In this document: positions 9,705-19,188 of the stretch, piece by piece | Position numbering within the stretch: position 1 is the stretch's first letter | How the letters are laid out: every line of letters begins with the position of its first letter | Origin: Legionella sheltonii | GTDB taxonomy: Bacteria > Pseudomonadota > Gammaproteobacteria > Legionellales > Legionellaceae | Assembly: GCF_026191355.1 (NCBI RefSeq) | Contig: NZ_JAPHOQ010000019.1 | Location: forward strand, 1-64,000 | Direction: 5' to 3' | DNA: 64,000 bases | Position numbers and translations under genes: made by a program | Notes under the pieces: generated by a model | Seen by the model: the letters and a program-made list of their open reading frames with translations, nothing else | Told to the model about the DNA's origin: nothing | The model's database searches: none

Positions 9705-10025
9705 TTATTTTCCCTCTATGAATGACATCCCCATATTCAAGCCCTCATCAGCACCTTCTTCAAGAAGATTTTCTCCTTGGTCTACTGGTGATTGATTTTG
9801 TCCGCCACTTACAGATTGCACAATATCATCTAGAGCATCAGGTAGCATAGATGAGGCAATCTGCATAAGATCTGAATTAGTTCCTGAAGGGGAGTCCATG
9901 CTCATGCTTGAGTCATCATTAGATTGGTTATTGTTTTGATTTTGTAACATCTGTGCGGCATCGTTTATTATGTCTAAAGAATCGTCTGCTATCTGCTTGG
10001 CTACTCCTTCGGCTATCTGAGCCAT
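9705..10025 (-). CDS. Small acidic hypothetical protein
   Basis: The 106-residue protein begins MAQIAEGVAKQIADD and is rich in Asn, Gln, Ser, Asp and Met in the middle (QNQNNNQSND). It has no signal peptide or hydrophobic segment. The start has a GAGG ribosome binding site eight bases upstream. The low-complexity linker joins two predicted helical parts. It lies between umuD and mnmE, transcribed the same way as both but with gaps above 100 bases, so it is probably its own unit. No function is recognised. Confidence 0.6.
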   Translation of the reverse strand: MAQIAEGVAKQIADDSLDIINDAAQMLQNQNNNQSNDDSSMSMDSPSGTNSDLMQIASSMLPDALDDIVQSVSGGQNQSPVDQGENLLEEGADEGLNMGMSFIEGK

Positions 10026-10147
10026 AATGAATACCTCGTTTATAAAGCTCTATATATAAGAATAGCACAAATAATAAACATCCCTGGCCTTACTGACGGG
10101 GCATGCAGTTCAGTCTAGGTGAGCGCTTGGGCTCCACCGCAAACCTT

Positions 10148-11512
10148 TTACTTACCAATGCAGAAACTGGAAAAGATATACCCTAATAAATCATCAGAAG
10201 TGAATTCGCCAGTGATTTCACACAAATTTTGATGTGCTTGACGTAAATCTTCGGCTAACAATTCCCCAGCTCGATGCTCGAGCAGTTGTTGTTGGCCAAT
10301 AGACAGTATTCTTTTGGCTTCATCTAGTGCGTGCAGATGACGTCTTCTGGCAAGAAAGTGCCCCTCATTCGGTTGATAACCTACAACTTGTTTTATCAAT
10401 TGCTTCAAACCATCCATTCCCTCTCCTGATTTTGCAGAAATATAGACGGTATGATCATGTATTTGCGTAGTATGTCCCAAGGTATCAATTTTATTGAATA
10501 CAGTAATAATAGGAACTTCTGGAGGTAATGCGGTTTTAATTTCTTTTGTTAAATGATAATGCTGCTCTAAATCATTCACATCAACAACAAGTAACACACA
10601 ATCTGCTTTCTTTAGTTCTTGCCATGCGCGTTTAATTCCCTCTTTTTCAACTACATCATTCGATTCGCGTAACCCCGCGGTATCGATGATGTGCAGGGGA
10701 ATATCATCCAGTAAAATATGTTCTCGCATGACATCACGTGTAGTGCCAGCAATTTCGGTAACTATGGCAATATCACGTCCAGCCAAGCAATTAATTAAAG
10801 TTGATTTTCCCGCATTAGGCCTTCCAGCAATCACTACGGATAACCCTTCGCGCAGGATCACTCCCTGATTGGCTTGAGCTCGTATCTCTTCTAATTCGGT
10901 TACAATATTTTGTAATAAATGGGCAACTTTACCGTCATTAAGAAAATCTATTTCCTCTTCTGGGAAATCAATTGCCGCTTCTACATACAGGCGTAAATGA
11001 ATAATTTTTTCATTTAATTGATTAATTTTATTTGAGAACTCACCTTGTAAGGACTTTAAAGCCATTCGCGCGGCAGTTTGTGAACTGGCTTGGATTAGAT
11101 CAGCTATTGCTTCTGCTTGAGTTAAATCAATTTTATCATTTAAAAACGCGCGTTCCGAAAATTCGCCTGGCCGTGCCATGCGAGCCCCAAGTTGCATACA
11201 TACTTTGGTAAGCATATCAAGAACAACAGGAGAACCATGGGCTTGGATTTCAACAACGTCCTCACCGGTAAACGAATGAGGTGCTTTAAAATAAATCATA
11301 ATTCCTTGATCAATTAAAGAATCTAAGGATGGTGATTTATTGTTTGCTGTAAATGAGTAAAAGGAACAAAAAGTTGCCAAGCGGGGTTTTAAGGTCTTAT
11401 TGCCATTAAGCAATACAGCAATAGAATATGCTTCTGGCCCTGATAATCGGATAATTCCTACCCCACCTCTTCCGGGTGGGGTAGCGATAGCTACTATAGT
11501 TTCTGTAGACAT
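10148..11512 (-). CDS. mnmE: tRNA modification GTPase MnmE
   Basis: This 454-residue protein has the usual length. An N-terminal folate-binding domain (about 1-118) is followed by a helical domain carrying an inserted G domain: P-loop GRPNAGKS at 230-237, DTAG, and NKID. The C-terminal CIGK motif (451-454) is needed for the modification reaction. With MnmG it installs the cmnm5 group on wobble U34 of several tRNAs. The ATG follows the yidC stop codon directly (TAAATG), so the two are translationally coupled in the conserved rpmH-rnpA-yidD-yidC-mnmE cluster. Confidence 0.97.
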   Translation of the reverse strand: MSTETIVAIATPPGRGGVGIIRLSGPEAYSIAVLLNGNKTLKPRLATFCSFYSFTANNKSPSLDSLIDQGIMIYFKAPHSFTGEDVVEIQAHGSPVVLDMLTKVCMQLGARMARPGEFSERAFLNDKIDLTQAEAIADLIQASSQTAARMALKSLQGEFSNKINQLNEKIIHLRLYVEAAIDFPEEEIDFLNDGKVAHLLQNIVTELEEIRAQANQGVILREGLSVVIAGRPNAGKSTLINCLAGRDIAIVTEIAGTTRDVMREHILLDDIPLHIIDTAGLRESNDVVEKEGIKRAWQELKKADCVLLVVDVNDLEQHYHLTKEIKTALPPEVPIITVFNKIDTLGHTTQIHDHTVYISAKSGEGMDGLKQLIKQVVGYQPNEGHFLARRRHLHALDEAKRILSIGQQQLLEHRAGELLAEDLRQAHQNLCEITGEFTSDDLLGYIFSSFCIGK

Positions 11513-13186
11513 TTATTTAGCTGGAGCAAGTTTTTTTACAGATTTTTCATCAGAATATTTACGGGTAATGTACCATTGTTGCAATATAGATAAAGTATTA
11601 TTCACAATCCAATACAATACCAAACCGGCTGGAAAATTCCAAAACAAACCTGTAAATAATACCGGTAAAAACATCATGACTTTTGCTTGCATTGGATCCG
11701 GAGGTGCTGGATTTAATTTTTGTTGAATCAGCATCGTAGCCCCCATAATTAATGGCAATACATGATAGGGATCAGCTGAAGCCAAATCTTTAATCCAGAA
11801 AATAAAGGGCGCTTGTCTTAACTCAACACTTTCCAGTAAAACCCAATACAGAGCAATAAAGACAGGAATTTGAATCACGATGGGTAAACAACCGCCCAAA
11901 GGATTTACTTTTTCCTGTTTGTATAACTCCATGGTAGCCTGGCTGATTTTTGCTTTATCATCGCCATAGCGCTCGCGCAAGGCTTGTAATTTAGGCTGTA
12001 ACTTTCGCATTCCAGCCATGGATTTATAGCTAGCAGCAGATAAACGATAAAAGGCTAACTTGATTAATACGGTCACTAAAACGATAGACCAGCCCCAGTT
12101 ACCTACAACATTATAAATCGCTTTCATCAACGAGAATAATAGCGATGATAAAAACCATAAAATTCCATAATCGACGGTAAGATCAAGCGATGGAGCAATA
12201 TTTTTTAAGACACTGGTAATTTCTGGGCCTAAATACAATTTAGCACTGACCGTTTTTTGCTCCTCAGGTTTCAGTGTAATCGGGTTGCTTACAGCACCAA
12301 TGGTATAATCATTATTTACCGCTCGTGTATAAAATTTATTATTCGTATCCGCAGTTGGAATCCAAGCTGTTAAAAAATAGTGTTGCTGCATGGCAATCCA
12401 GCCACCTTTACTGTCCACATCCAGGTTTGCTTTATTCATGTCACTAAAGCTTACTTTTTGATAACGATGTTTTCCTGGTTCTGAATAGGAAGCGCCTGTA
12501 TATGAGCCAACATGAAATACACTTGATTTGTCTTCTTTGGGTGAACTACGTAAAAGCTGCGTATTCAAATATCCAGTCCAATCAGTGCTGCTGCTATTAA
12601 CGATTTTGTAATTTACCTCGATGAGGTAGCTACCTTTAGTAAAAACGAGCTCTTTTTTAACATCGAGTCCATCGTCATTTTTTCCACTCAGTGTTACTAC
12701 TAATTGCTTCTGATCGGGAGCCAGTTCGTATTGTTGTTTTGGGGTTGTAAAATTAAAATTAAGTGCTTGAACATTCTGTCCTGCAGGAACAAAAAGACTG
12801 CTGTTCGCCACATAACGCTCGCCAGATTGGTTCTGTAACAGAAGAAATGGCTTATTTTTTTCATCCACACTTTGAGGATAATCAAGGAGCTTTCCAGAGA
12901 CTACATCGCCATGTTGCAGATCAATACTTACATCTAAAACGTCTGTTTTAACACGGACTAATGGGGCATTGCTGTTATTGGCTTGCTCAACAACTGCAGT
13001 TGTTGGAGTTGATGTATTGGAGTTAGAGGGTGCTACTTGAGGTAACAATGGCTGGCCACTGTTCTCTTGGCTCATCGTATTTTCTGTTGGTATAGGCTTA
13101 GCAGGATAATCTATTTGCCAGGCATTCCAAAGTGATAAACTAACTAGCGCAAGCGCCATATATAAAACAATACGTCGTATATCCAT
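11513..13186 (-). CDS. yidC: Membrane protein insertase YidC
   Basis: The start at 13186 gives a 557-residue protein beginning [17 protein letters not shown], the normal YidC signal-anchor. A 53-residue upstream extension of the frame is only the yidD coding region in another phase. A long periplasmic domain covers about residues 35-350, and the conserved Oxa1 core follows with five membrane segments (about 360-540, including [12 protein letters not shown] and [13 protein letters not shown]). The protein ends with a basic tail. It inserts and folds inner-membrane proteins with or without SecYEG. Its ATG shares one base with the yidD stop (TGATG). Confidence 0.97.
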   Translation of the reverse strand: MDIRRIVLYMALALVSLSLWNAWQIDYPAKPIPTENTMSQENSGQPLLPQVAPSNSNTSTPTTAVVEQANNSNAPLVRVKTDVLDVSIDLQHGDVVSGKLLDYPQSVDEKNKPFLLLQNQSGERYVANSSLFVPAGQNVQALNFNFTTPKQQYELAPDQKQLVVTLSGKNDDGLDVKKELVFTKGSYLIEVNYKIVNSSSTDWTGYLNTQLLRSSPKEDKSSVFHVGSYTGASYSEPGKHRYQKVSFSDMNKANLDVDSKGGWIAMQQHYFLTAWIPTADTNNKFYTRAVNNDYTIGAVSNPITLKPEEQKTVSAKLYLGPEITSVLKNIAPSLDLTVDYGILWFLSSLLFSLMKAIYNVVGNWGWSIVLVTVLIKLAFYRLSAASYKSMAGMRKLQPKLQALRERYGDDKAKISQATMELYKQEKVNPLGGCLPIVIQIPVFIALYWVLLESVELRQAPFIFWIKDLASADPYHVLPLIMGATMLIQQKLNPAPPDPMQAKVMMFLPVLFTGLFWNFPAGLVLYWIVNNTLSILQQWYITRKYSDEKSVKKLAPAK

Positions 13187-13434
13187 CAATGATTCTCGTT
13201 GTTGGGGAGTACTGGATCGTAACCACCGCGTGACCAAGGGTGGCACCGTAATACTCTTTTTAAAGCCATCCATAAACCTTTGGTTATGCCACATTGTTGG
13301 ATAGCGCTTTCCGCATATTGTGAACAACTTGGGTAATATCGGCAACTTGGCTTTAACAAGGGGCTAATCAAATATTGATATAGTTTGATGGGAAAACAAA
13401 CTATTTTTCGTAACATGAGATTATTTTTTTCCAT
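13186..13434 (-). CDS. yidD: Membrane protein insertion efficiency factor YidD
   Basis: This 82-residue protein has the family signature: [20 protein letters not shown], then QYA, then the [23 protein letters not shown] block. YidD is a small amphipathic membrane-associated protein that assists YidC. The start at 13434 overlaps rnpA by 34 bases. A second ATG at 13416 would begin [14 protein letters not shown] and align as well with other YidDs. It sits between rnpA and yidC as in most Gammaproteobacteria. Confidence 0.95.
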   Translation of the reverse strand: MEKNNLMLRKIVCFPIKLYQYLISPLLKPSCRYYPSCSQYAESAIQQCGITKGLWMALKRVLRCHPWSRGGYDPVLPNNENH

Positions 13435-13745
13435 GTTTTGCCCATTCTAGCGTTTATACTTGCACTTGTTTGTTTTGCTACGCCTTGTCTTGCTAAAAAA
13501 ACCACATCGACTGCAGGTAGTTCTTCTTGTCGAAAGCTTTCTCTTAACAGCCGTTTGATACGATTTCGATCATGAGCTTTTGCTATCACTTTTTTTGATA
13601 ACGCCAGCCCAAGTCGTGCATAACCTAAATTATTCTCTCTAGAGAGAATGATAAATTCGGATGTTACTATTTTTTTTGCTTGTTCAAACACATGATTATA
13701 ATCTTTTTTGGTTAATAATCGTTGTGTTTTTTTAAATGCAAACAC
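13401..13745 (-). CDS. rnpA: Ribonuclease P protein component
   Basis: This 114-residue basic protein starts at a GTG directly after the rpmH stop codon (TAAGTG), with no spacer. The family motif is present as [16 protein letters not shown] (about 56-71), the RNA-binding RNR segment. It is the protein cofactor of RNase P, binding the 5' leader of pre-tRNAs. Zero spacing to rpmH and overlap with yidD imply one tightly coupled transcript. Confidence 0.96.
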   Translation of the reverse strand: MFAFKKTQRLLTKKDYNHVFEQAKKIVTSEFIILSRENNLGYARLGLALSKKVIAKAHDRNRIKRLLRESFRQEELPAVDVVFLARQGVAKQTSASINARMGKTWKKIISCYEK

Positions 13746-13880
13746 TTATGCAGTCAAACGCTTACGGCCTTTAGCACGACGACGTTTAATTACTAATCTA
13801 CCTGCACGAGTAGCCATACGCTCACGAAAACCATGATCACGTTTACGTTTTAAATTACTGGGTTGAAAGGTACGTTTCAT
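13746..13880 (-). CDS. rpmH: 50S ribosomal protein L34
   Basis: This 44-residue highly basic protein begins [17 protein letters not shown] and ends KGRKRLTA, a textbook L34. It is a late-assembling large-subunit protein. It is the first gene of the minus-strand operon rpmH-rnpA-yidD-yidC-mnmE. In many Gammaproteobacteria its upstream neighbour is oriC and dnaA. Here dnaA is about 12 kb away. Confidence 0.97.
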   Translation of the reverse strand: MKRTFQPSNLKRKRDHGFRERMATRAGRLVIKRRRAKGRKRLTA

Positions 13881-14380
13881 GATGAACCTGCTAATAAATT
13901 ATGAGGCTGGCAATGATAGAGAACTTTTTTTCTACTGTCAATTTTAGCATTTGATTATTTTTTGTATATTTTCTTTTTTTAATTTGAAAAGTGCTCGCTG
14001 TTAATAACTTCATTAAATTTATTTTTTTAAATTTTTTATTATTACTATGTCTTATATCTCTTGTTGATAACTTTTTTATTTTATTAAAAATCAATAAGTT
14101 GGTTAATATATAAGTTTGTTTGTAAGCTCTTTTTAAGCCTGTGATCTATTTGTATGTATCTTTATGTTTTGCTTTATTCATTGTTTTATTAGCATCTTAT
14201 TCCCGTTATTCGATCGTATTTATTCATAGGTAACTTGGGTCAATCTGCTTTGATTTTTAACATTTGTTAAGAGGAGGTTTGCGAAGGATTTGTCTTTTGG
14301 GCACGATAAATAATTATTTATTGATTTAAATATACTTTCATAGCTTCGTTTATAAAGATTAAAAAGTAAAAAGAGGCCCT
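13881..14380. other. A+T-rich region upstream of rpmH
   Basis: About 500 bases hold no supported gene. The segment 13920-14110 is very A+T-rich, with long T and A runs, and carries one near-DnaA box (TGTTGATAA at 14062-14070, one mismatch to TGTGGATAA). It must contain the rpmH promoter and may be the original left half of the origin region. A 67-codon minus-strand ORF here is low-complexity Lys/Asn/Ile and was not accepted. Confidence 0.45.
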
Positions 14381-15904
14381 TTATTTTGTCCAATATTTAT
14401 CTGGGGCAATAATGTGATGAGGATCAATCGCGTCTTTAATTTTTTTGATCAAAGACCAATAAGGGCTCTCTAAATTAACAAGGGTGTTGATGACATGGAT
14501 AGGTACGCGATGGGGGACAAACCCTTGTTTTATCCCTCGTTCTAAAAGATCCAGATAAAAAGCATGCGCTTTGTCTTTGCCAGTAGGATCAGAAAGATTG
14601 AATGCGACACGCGCTAATCCTACTAATACATCCGATTTATAGGGAAGGACGTGAAATCGGTTATCAGTCACTTGGTGCAGCTCAGCTGACGTACTGACAA
14701 GCTCATGAAAAGAAAGTAAGTTTTCTGATGTCGCTGCGAAGAGGACAATATACCATATAAAGCCAACACCATCTTCTGCTAATTCTAAATACCTGTCTTG
14801 AGGAACATCAATTTGCAGCAGTTGATATTGTTCTTTTAAATTATGCTCATTGGGATATCCTTTTGCATAACTCAATGACATGTCCAATAAATCTACTAAT
14901 GAGGCAATTCGACTAAAATGCTTTTGCATAAAAGGACGATGAAACATTTTTTTTAAACGCAAAATGTTTTTATCGCCAATGGAGTAACCTTTTAAGCCTC
15001 CGTTTCGTATGAGCTTTTTTAACATTTTTTTTCTGGCTTGATGTAACGAGAGGTCCATACTCGCGATGATGCAAGAATAAGAATATCCACCCGTTTGTTT
15101 CGTAGGAAGTAAGGCCTTGCTCCATCTCCCACTGAGTATATTGCTGTGGCCATTTAGGGCATTATATTGATGATAAATATCAATGGTCTTAGCCAGGGCT
15201 GCTTTATCAGGAGCACTAATGTAAAAGGTAGTGATGTATTTGGGTTGGTGATATAACGCTATGGTCATCGCGGTGACTATAGCAAAATCGCATTGAATAA
15301 ATAAACCTTCCAAGAGAGGACCAACACCAATTCTGATGGGGGGGGTGAGTTGTTTTTTACAAAGCACATTTATCCCATCGTTATAAAGGGAGCCATCTGG
15401 AAGTACGCATTCAATAGAACGAATGGTATGAATGGCCGATCCTAAAACCCCCACGCCTTTATCCAAGATATTACCTATAATGCTGGTATTCGGGCCGGCT
15501 CCGGTAATGGAACTCATGAATCGAGCTTTTTTGCTATCAAGAAAGACGCGTAAGTCGCCTTGAGTTACTCCGGGCTGAATGGTGATTATTCCTGTTTTTT
15601 CTTCAAAATGAATCACTTGTTTCATTTTGGATAGGTCTACAACCACTGATTTGTTACGTTTTGGTATGGCACTCCCCAATCCCCAATTACGACCTGTACT
15701 AATCGGATATAATGAGATTTGGAATTTATTGGCTAATAAAACCAGTTTTTGCACATCTTCCTTGCACTCGGGTTGGAATACGGCATCAATCTCCGCGTTA
15801 ATACCTAAGGTGTTTTTTTTATAAAAGGCAAGATCTGGTTCTCTAATGATTGTTCCTGTAGCTTGAAGTTGTTCGAAAAAGGAATCCGGTATGTTTTGAT
15901 CCAT
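14381..15904 (-). CDS. FAD-linked oxidoreductase, vanillyl-alcohol oxidase/4-cresol dehydrogenase type
   Basis: This 507-residue protein has an FAD_binding_4 (PCMH) domain at about 40-220, with the PP-loop region YPISTGRNWGLGSA and GAGPNTSIIGNILDKGVG. A C-terminal substrate domain ends with NPHHII/APDKYW-like sequence (IDPHHIIAPDKYW). This layout is that of flavin-dependent phenol or alcohol oxidases such as 4-cresol dehydrogenase. The substrate cannot be told from sequence. It is the first gene of the accessory block between rpmH and dnaA. A possible acyltransferase gene diverges from it 348 bases away. Confidence 0.8.
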   Translation of the reverse strand: MDQNIPDSFFEQLQATGTIIREPDLAFYKKNTLGINAEIDAVFQPECKEDVQKLVLLANKFQISLYPISTGRNWGLGSAIPKRNKSVVVDLSKMKQVIHFEEKTGIITIQPGVTQGDLRVFLDSKKARFMSSITGAGPNTSIIGNILDKGVGVLGSAIHTIRSIECVLPDGSLYNDGINVLCKKQLTPPIRIGVGPLLEGLFIQCDFAIVTAMTIALYHQPKYITTFYISAPDKAALAKTIDIYHQYNALNGHSNILSGRWSKALLPTKQTGGYSYSCIIASMDLSLHQARKKMLKKLIRNGGLKGYSIGDKNILRLKKMFHRPFMQKHFSRIASLVDLLDMSLSYAKGYPNEHNLKEQYQLLQIDVPQDRYLELAEDGVGFIWYIVLFAATSENLLSFHELVSTSAELHQVTDNRFHVLPYKSDVLVGLARVAFNLSDPTGKDKAHAFYLDLLERGIKQGFVPHRVPIHVINTLVNLESPYWSLIKKIKDAIDPHHIIAPDKYWTK

Positions 15905-16252
15905 ATTTTTTCTTCCAGATAGCTGACTAACTCGCTAGGTCATGCAAGTCCAAACTATTATTGAGTATAGGATATAAAGAGTAATGAATTGGTAGGGGTT
16001 AAAAATAATCATGCATTGATTCCCTTTGAATCGACTAAAACTTCTGGAAATCCCTTTATTATGGTCTAAATTTAAACAATATGGCTTTTGTAATCCACTT
16101 AAAGGTTGAGTATTTAAAAAGATGTATTAGCAATGCGTTGTATGGGATTAACGGTGTGAACTGAATAATAATTTAAAAAATCTCCAAATCCTCATTTCAA
16201 GCATTAACTACAGAACAGATTAAGAGCGCAACATGCTTTTTTCTAAAAGAGA
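15905..16252. other. Divergent promoter region
   Basis: This 348-base gap lies between the flavoprotein gene and the diverging hypothetical gene at 16253. It is A+T-rich and presumably holds both promoters. I see no repeat, RNA gene or further ORF in it. Confidence 0.4.
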
Positions 16253-17071
16253 ATGAGTTTTGGGGTCAACGTGAAGAATTTGTATGTAAAAACGATCAAA
16301 CCCGGACATTTAACTGATTCACAAAAGCAAGAGCTGGTTGCATTGCATCAACAGCAAATTCATCTGGACGCGCAAACTATTTTGGATTATCTGCTCCCTC
16401 GCGATTATCTACTGTTCTATTACCATAAACAAAGCCATCATTTGGTTGCTACCATTGGGGTACAGATCATTAATTTTAAAAAAACATCGATTATTTATTT
16501 TGGCAATGTCGTGGTCGATCCATCCTGTGCACATGAAGGGTGTATTTCTCATGCTTCAGCCAAATATGTTTTTCGTTTATTTTTAAAATATCCATTCAAA
16601 CGCAAATACTGCTCCGGTTTAGCTTCAAGCTCGGGTTCTTTAGTTTATTCTTTAAAGCACAAACCCTCATGGCCTAATCCTGATGAAGAAACGCCAGAGG
16701 ACATCACTCAACTGATGATCAAAGCCCTACATGAAATAGGAGTAGACAGTTATCGAGTGGAACAGGGAAATTTAATTGCTACTAATCTAGCAAAGAAAGT
16801 AAAAAAAGAGTTCCATGTGAAGCAAAAGCCTCCTACTGCAGCAGAGTCTTTTTTTAAACGAATAAATCCAGGGGCGGAACAAGGGGAGCAAGTATTTTTT
16901 CTAAATCCATTTACTTTAACCAATGCTCTCGATTTAGCTATTCATGCGTTGCATGGGCATTTAATTAAAAGCCCCGGGTTTTATCGCCGTATAAAGAAAT
17001 ATAAACAGGAAAAACCATTTTTTTGTCTTATTATCTTGGGGTTATGCATTGTTAAAAATAAATTTTGGTGA
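16253..17071 (+). CDS. Hypothetical protein, possible GNAT-fold acyltransferase
   Basis: This 272-residue protein has no clear family. Residues about 60-115 (DYLLFYYHKQSHHLVATIGVQ, then IYFGNVVVDPSCAHEGCISHASAKYVFR) alternate beta strand and helix like the core of GNAT acyltransferases, with a VDP-containing strand followed by a loop and long helix. The canonical acetyl-CoA loop (RxxGxG) is absent. The C-terminus ends with a short hydrophobic stretch (FFCLIILGLCIV). The assigned ATG has only a very close GAGA motif; a GTG at 16271 is an alternative. It may work with the divergent flavoprotein, but this is only positional inference. Confidence 0.55.
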   Translation: MSFGVNVKNLYVKTIKPGHLTDSQKQELVALHQQQIHLDAQTILDYLLPRDYLLFYYHKQSHHLVATIGVQIINFKKTSIIYFGNVVVDPSCAHEGCISHASAKYVFRLFLKYPFKRKYCSGLASSSGSLVYSLKHKPSWPNPDEETPEDITQLMIKALHEIGVDSYRVEQGNLIATNLAKKVKKEFHVKQKPPTAAESFFKRINPGAEQGEQVFFLNPFTLTNALDLAIHALHGHLIKSPGFYRRIKKYKQEKPFFCLIILGLCIVKNKFW

Positions 17072-17223
17072 ATCCGCTGTGATCTCGAGCACCTCAAAAG
17101 TAGTTTTCGCACCCAATCCATCGATTTCTCAGATTGTTCTATAGTTGTTTCAAATAAAGGTCAAGTGTAAGATGAAAACCAAGTTTTGGATTTGAAAGCT
17201 AACTCGAAGAGAAAGAAGGAGAT

Positions 17224-17901
17224 ATGGACTCTCTTTACAAACAACTGATTCGATCTTCAATTTTGGGGACGCTTGTGATGCTCGCCCTCCTTTTTATCCC
17301 AGCAGGTACCCTGAACTATTGGCAAGGTTGGGTTTATATGGCGGTATTCATGATTGCCTCTGCCGCATACAGCGTATATTTAGCAAAACATGATCCAGCG
17401 CTTCTCAAGCGCCGTACCGAAGCGGGCATAGCGTATGAAAAGGAACCTGCGCAGAAAATTATTATGCTTTTACTTTTTGTGACCTGTACCGTGCTTATTG
17501 TTCTGCCGCCGCTCGATGTGCGCTTCGGTTGGTCGCTGGTACCCGGGTACGTCTCGATCATCGGTGACGTGCTAATTGTTTTCTCATTCTATATTTTTTA
17601 TCTTGTCTCAAAAGTGAATACTTATGCTGCTGCCAACATTCGTGTTGAAGAGGGGCAAAAAGTAATAAGCACTGGTCTATACGGGGTCGTCCGTCACCCG
17701 ATGTACCTTGGTGCCATATTTCTTTTCATCGGCACGCCGCTTGCACTTGGTTCTTGGTGGACGCTGCTTTGGGTTCCGGTCCTTTTGTCCATTCTAGTTG
17801 CTCGTATCCTAAATGAGGAAAAAATACTTGCACGGGATTTGCCAGGATACACGGAGTATCAAAAAGAAGTCACCACGCGGCTTATACCGTTTATTTGGTA
17901 A
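17224..17901 (+). CDS. Isoprenylcysteine methyltransferase-like membrane protein
   Basis: This 225-residue integral membrane protein has about five hydrophobic segments. The C-terminal signature is VISTGLYGVVRHPMYLGAIF (cofactor-binding region, about 150-169) followed by NEEKILARDLPGYTEYQ, typical of the ICMT/PEMT-like family. Members bind S-adenosylmethionine and methylate lipid or isoprenyl substrates at the membrane; the substrate here is unknown. The gene has visibly more G+C-rich codons than its neighbours, suggesting recent acquisition. The start has GAAGGAG six bases upstream. Confidence 0.82.
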   Translation: MDSLYKQLIRSSILGTLVMLALLFIPAGTLNYWQGWVYMAVFMIASAAYSVYLAKHDPALLKRRTEAGIAYEKEPAQKIIMLLLFVTCTVLIVLPPLDVRFGWSLVPGYVSIIGDVLIVFSFYIFYLVSKVNTYAAANIRVEEGQKVISTGLYGVVRHPMYLGAIFLFIGTPLALGSWWTLLWVPVLLSILVARILNEEKILARDLPGYTEYQKEVTTRLIPFIW

Positions 17902-18040
17902 CCCAAACAATACTGTATTCTTCAACTTGTTATCGCCGTTGCCACGATAATAGATTTGATTAGTTATCCATAACGGAGCGCAAAATTAAATAAAAATTAG
18001 CTCCGATTAGCTAATCAGACCCTTTTAACATCCTAATCTG

Positions 18041-19188
18041 CTCATGTTACGCACGATCTATTTTAAGCAGCCATATTTTTAAGCTCCCGCCATGCAAGCT
18101 GATTTGCTCTAAGGATCAATCTGTACTTAATGGCAAAATGATTTAATTGAGTTTTTATCTTCAACAATTCCAGCTTGCAGTATGCAATAATAGAAGCATA
18201 AATATGATTACACTGAGTTTTAACGGTTCGAGTGGGCGACTTGGTTAAGCTTGCATTTTGCTTAATTGATTTGTGATACTCTTCAATCCGCCACCGTTTC
18301 TGGTACACTTCATAAAGACGTTCGGCACTACTTGGCATGTCATTAGAAACAAGATAGAGAATTCCTGTTGAACCGTTTTCGTTTTTGAACACTTTTTTCA
18401 GGAGCCTCACGGGGAAGTCTAGGCCTTTAAGCCAGACTGTGTGGGCTACATCCTCTTCTAATTCTAAAGCTCTTACTTGTTGGTACCGTCCGTTTTTGGC
18501 CTCGTTTTCAGATAAAGCTAACGTGCGGTTAGATTTAATCCCAATGATAAACGATTTTTGAAGGTCTTTATGGATGTGAACCATATTGGCCTTCGAGCCA
18601 AACCAGTTGTCTGCAAGCACATAATCAAACATCACTTTATTGGTAATGGCCTGAGTAATCAGGTTTTGAAATAATTGATTTTTGGTAACCGATGATTTTC
18701 TTCTGGCTTGTTTGGTTTTAATATCACAATAGGCAACATCTTTTTTAATCACCTCATACCCTATGGGTACACTGAAGTCAGCATAGCGAACCATGCATGA
18801 CAAGATGTTGATTCCTTTGAGCACGCTCCCTTTAGCATGAGAGTAATGCCAACAATTAATTTCATTCTCATCCGTGTAGGGTTTCTCTTCGATGGAGTCA
18901 TCCAGTATTAAGACACCACCAACCGTTTCTTGCGACCTCACTGGCTTTTTTACATAGCGCCAAAGGGATTTTGAATCAAAAGACTCAAAACGAAGAAATC
19001 GAGTCACCTTGTCATGCGCAAATGCTCCATCAACCAAATCAGATAATCCGGTGGCTGTCGCATATTTGTTCTGACAAATTAAATAATCACTATAAAGATC
19101 AAGCATATCCATTTAACTTCCTCCCTAAAATAAGGACGAAATTCTAATGCTTTTTATTCAAACTACAAGGTCATGTGCGTAACATGAG
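18041..19188 (-). mobile_element. IS4-like insertion sequence with 7-bp target duplication
   Basis: This 1148-bp element is bounded by 14-bp perfect terminal inverted repeats (CTCATGTTACGCAC at 18041-18054, its complement at 19175-19188). It is flanked by a 7-bp direct repeat TAATCTG at 18034-18040 and 19189-19195, the target duplication. It carries one transposase gene on the minus strand filling nearly the whole element. The intact ends, duplication and full-length transposase indicate a fairly recent insertion. Confidence 0.92.
18063..19112 (-). CDS. IS4-superfamily DDE transposase
   Basis: This 349-residue transposase has the DDE triad visible as LILDDSIEEKP (first Asp, about 70-80), VLADNWFGS (second Asp, about 165-173), and the YREK-like box YQKRWRIEEYHKSIKQ (catalytic Glu, about 285-300) that marks the IS4 superfamily. 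The gene starts 76 bases inside the right inverted repeat and stops 22 bases from the left end, as expected. No frameshift or internal stop is seen, so it is probably functional. Confidence 0.92.
   Translation of the reverse strand: MDMLDLYSDYLICQNKYATATGLSDLVDGAFAHDKVTRFLRFESFDSKSLWRYVKKPVRSQETVGGVLILDDSIEEKPYTDENEINCWHYSHAKGSVLKGINILSCMVRYADFSVPIGYEVIKKDVAYCDIKTKQARRKSSVTKNQLFQNLITQAITNKVMFDYVLADNWFGSKANMVHIHKDLQKSFIIGIKSNRTLALSENEAKNGRYQQVRALELEEDVAHTVWLKGLDFPVRLLKKVFKNENGSTGILYLVSNDMPSSAERLYEVYQKRWRIEEYHKSIKQNASLTKSPTRTVKTQCNHIYASIIAYCKLELLKIKTQLNHFAIKYRLILRANQLAWRELKNMAA

Noticed and set aside
12700..12951. Opposite-strand and out-of-frame ORFs inside yidC, and similar ones within gyrB, speA, ligD and the surface-protein genes
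   Set aside because: They are shadows of well-supported genes and show no independent domain or start signal.
13187..13345. 53-residue N-terminal extension of yidC
   Set aside because: It is the yidD coding sequence read in another frame. The ATG at 13186 begins the normal YidC signal-anchor.
13891..14094. 67-codon minus-strand ORF
   Set aside because: It is Lys/Asn/Ile low-complexity translation of A+T-rich DNA, with no convincing ribosome binding site.
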